Shown piece after piece: positions 21,032 to 23,148 of a stretch of 23,148 bases of DNA (its first letter is position 1; each line of letters starts with the position of its first letter). Under the pieces are notes generated by a model. That model did no database searches. It saw only the letters and a program-made list of their open reading frames with translations, and was not told where the DNA came from. Origin of the DNA: an uncultured Salinimicrobium sp. (GTDB taxonomy: Bacteria; Bacteroidota; Bacteroidia; Flavobacteriales; Flavobacteriaceae). A program made the position numbers and the translations under genes. The DNA lies in the NCBI GenBank assembly GCA_946887025.1, contig CAMPJY010000020.1:1-23148 (forward strand), given 5' to 3'.

Positions 21032-22282
21032 ATGAAAAAACTTTTATTTCTTACCCTGCTGGGGCTGGTAAGTGCGGTTACTTATGCCGGGGGGTATAGG
21101 GTTTCCGTCCAGGGAAACCGTTCCCTTGCAATGGGACACACCGGGGTGGCTATTGTTAACAGCGCCGAACTTGGATTTCACAACCCCGCCGGACTTGTAT
21201 ATCTTGACAGTACATTCACTTTATCGGCCGGGGTGACTCCCGTCTGGGCTGATGTTTCCTGGCAGAACTCTGAGACTGGCCAGTTTGCCAGTACCGATAA
21301 TCCATTGGCGACTCCTTTCTATTTTAATGCAGCTTATAGGGTTAAAGACTGGCTTTCTGTTGGCCTGAGTGTTTACACCCCCTACGGAAGCACCGTGGAA
21401 TGGCCGGATGACTGGGCAGGATCCCACCTGGTGAACAACATCGCCCTTCAGGCCATTTATATCCAGCCTTTGGCTTCCGTGAAGATCTCTGAAAAAATAA
21501 GTGTCGGAGGTGGGCCTATCCTGGTTCTCGGATCCGTGAATTTCAATAAAAACCTGAACCGTACCCTTACAGATATCAACGGAAACCGTGCTAACGCAAC
21601 TGTCGACGCCAGTGGGGTGACTGCCTGGGGATGGTCTCTGGCAGCGATGTATAATGTCAATGAAAAACTGAAGTTAGGGGTTAACTACCGCGCGGAAGTA
21701 ATCATGAAAGCAGAGGACGGGACCGCCGATTTTGAGAATGTCCCAGATACGCCTTTAGCGCCTTTCAACGACACTACCTTTGATGCCGAACTACCTATGC
21801 CTGCTGAACTGACAGTGGGACTTTCTTATAAGCTGAATGATAAATGGATGTTTGCCTTTGACTATAACAGGGCTTTCTGGGAAGTTTACGAATCCCTGGA
21901 TATTGATTTTGCAGATCCTAATATCCCCGATTCAAAAAACCCAAGAAATTACAAGGATGCAAGCATCTATAGGTTTGGTGCTGAATATATGGCCACCGAT
22001 AAACTTGCCCTGCGCGCAGGATACTATTACGATGAATCTCCCGTGCAGGAAGGTTATTTTGCTCCTGAAACCCCTAGAAACGATTCCCAGGGATTCACAG
22101 CGGGATTCTCACTTGACGTGACCTCAAGGCTTGCCCTTGATGCTTCTTTCGCCTACATACGCTTTGCTGAAGTTGATGCTTCTTACAACTATTATCAGGA
22201 GAACGGCGTGAACGTGCCTTTTTCCGGAACCTATAAATCCACCGCCTTTATTGCCGGACTGGGTGTAACTTATAAATTATAA
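21032..22282 (+). CDS. OmpP1/FadL-family outer-membrane transporter
   Basis: A 416-residue outer-membrane beta-barrel expected to let hydrophobic compounds (fatty acids or aromatics in known relatives) cross the outer membrane. The signal peptide MKKLLFLTLLGLVSAVTYA is followed by GGYRVSVQGNRSLAMGHTGVA and the family NPA motif in FHNPAGLVYL (about residues 50-59). Multiple amphipathic strands follow, ending in GLGVTYKL. Its length is close to FadL. A consensus promoter lies upstream. The GDSL lipoprotein gene starts 18 bases after it, so the two are cotranscribed; this pairing suggests that an esterase releases a lipid that the barrel imports. Confidence 0.9.
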   Translation: MKKLLFLTLLGLVSAVTYAGGYRVSVQGNRSLAMGHTGVAIVNSAELGFHNPAGLVYLDSTFTLSAGVTPVWADVSWQNSETGQFASTDNPLATPFYFNAAYRVKDWLSVGLSVYTPYGSTVEWPDDWAGSHLVNNIALQAIYIQPLASVKISEKISVGGGPILVLGSVNFNKNLNRTLTDINGNRANATVDASGVTAWGWSLAAMYNVNEKLKLGVNYRAEVIMKAEDGTADFENVPDTPLAPFNDTTFDAELPMPAELTVGLSYKLNDKWMFAFDYNRAFWEVYESLDIDFADPNIPDSKNPRNYKDASIYRFGAEYMATDKLALRAGYYYDESPVQEGYFAPETPRNDSQGFTAGFSLDVTSRLALDASFAYIRFAEVDASYNYYQENGVNVPFSGTYKSTAFIAGLGVTYKL

Positions 22283-22300
22283 TCCAAAAGCATCCAATAC

Positions 22301-23148
22301 ATGAAAAACTATATTAAATATTTCGGAATCCTTGCCCTGGGAATGGTGGCCTGTGAGGCTGAATTTGAAAATCCGGTAAATGAGCCGGGAGCCTACACCA
22401 GTGGGGAGGCCAACTTTTCCAATTATGTGGCTATCGGGAACTCCATGACGGCGGGATACGCTGACGGAGCCCTTTATATCACGGGACAGAAGAACTCTTT
22501 CCCCAATATACTTGCGCAGCAGTTCTCCATTGTTGGAGGAGGCGAATTTAAACAACCTTTAATGGCTGATAATGCGGGGGGATTGCTGTTGAACGGCACC
22601 CAGATCACTTCCAACAGAAGGGTACTTGCATTTAACGCAGAAGGAGTACCCGGGCCTGCGGTTTTTGGAGGAACCGCCACCACCGAGGTGACCAATCATC
22701 TTTCAGGTCCCTTTAATAATCTTGGGGCCCCGGGAGCAAAAAGTTTTCACCTGCTGTTTCCCGGATACGGGGATGTTGCAGGGGTGGCTACAGGAACAGC
22801 TAATCCATATTTTGCCCGTTTCGCTTCTTCTCCTGAAACCACTGTCATTGCCGATGCCATTGCACAGAATCCGACTTTCTTCAGCCTGTGGATTGGAAAT
22901 AATGACGTTTTAAGTTTCGCCACCTCAGGAGGGGTAGGAGTGGACCAGACGGGGAACATGAACCCTGCGGATTACGGACCAAATGATATCACCGATCCTC
23001 AGGTATTCGCTTCAGTGTACTCTCAGTTGGTGAACCAGCTGACAGGTACAGGCGCTGACGGGGTTTTACTGAACATACCTGATGTGACTTCGCTGCCTTA
23101 TTTCACCACTATCCCCAACAATGCCATGGTGCTGGATGCCGCGACTGC
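22301..23148 (+). CDS. SGNH/GDSL-type hydrolase lipoprotein (partial, runs off right edge)
   Basis: The first 282 residues of a predicted lipoprotein esterase. The signal sequence ends in MVAC with lipidated Cys18, followed by an acidic stretch (EAEFENP) of the kind associated with surface display in Bacteroidota lipoproteins. Block I reads AIGNSMTAGYADG with nucleophile Ser48, so the usual GDSL is GNSM. The oxyanion Gly is probably in NLGAPGAKS, and block III is IGNNDVL. The block V Asp-His lies beyond the edge. It is 18 bases downstream of the OmpP1/FadL gene. Confidence 0.88.
   Translation, partial: MKNYIKYFGILALGMVACEAEFENPVNEPGAYTSGEANFSNYVAIGNSMTAGYADGALYITGQKNSFPNILAQQFSIVGGGEFKQPLMADNAGGLLLNGTQITSNRRVLAFNAEGVPGPAVFGGTATTEVTNHLSGPFNNLGAPGAKSFHLLFPGYGDVAGVATGTANPYFARFASSPETTVIADAIAQNPTFFSLWIGNNDVLSFATSGGVGVDQTGNMNPADYGPNDITDPQVFASVYSQLVNQLTGTGADGVLLNIPDVTSLPYFTTIPNNAMVLDAAT

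Overview
The window reads as chromosomal DNA of a Bacteroidota species, most likely a marine member of the Flavobacteriaceae. The grounds are TAnnTTTG-type -7 promoter elements upstream of several genes, near-absence of strong Shine-Dalgarno sites, the block porG(DUF6089)-uppS-bamA-ompH-ompH-murI, a Nfu protein with two N-terminal domains, and an OmpP1/FadL gene paired with a GDSL-type lipoprotein gene. I cannot name the genus from sequence alone. I saw no tRNA, rRNA, CRISPR array, insertion sequence or prophage gene.

Layout. Positions 1-886 hold no convincing gene except a possible edge ORF on the minus strand. The stretch is rich in palindromic interspersed repeats (locus A). Positions 887-8004 are a six-gene plus-strand cluster for a tripartite MacB-type exporter: one ATPase, two paralogous FtsX/MacB permeases, one periplasmic adaptor, a TolC channel and a second adaptor. 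tsaB (tRNA t6A modification) follows on the same strand. Convergent with it, on the minus strand, are an MscS-type channel, a Nfu-type Fe-S protein, and then a long envelope-biogenesis series. In transcription order that series is CBS-domain protein, NAD kinase, PorG-like T9SS protein, UppS, BamA, two Skp/OmpH proteins and glutamate racemase. From 19153 the plus strand carries pdxJ and a one-base-overlapping alpha/beta hydrolase, then a second dense palindrome cluster (locus C). An OmpP1/FadL barrel gene and a GDSL lipoprotein gene follow, the latter running off the right edge.

How it fits together. Most of the window serves the envelope. UppS and MurI feed peptidoglycan and other lipid-carrier pathways. 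BamA and the OmpH/Skp chaperones insert outer-membrane proteins. PorG belongs to the type IX secretion machine, and the exporter spans both membranes. No wholly new enzymatic system is evident.

The least explained content is intergenic: a family of modular palindromes at three loci (about 401-787, 8744-8907 and 20637-20833). Copies at different loci share the same stems, and all differences between two 52-nt copies fall in loops or spacer. One module looks exactly like the product of a 30-nt deletion between two copies of a shared ATCTGGAGAT core.
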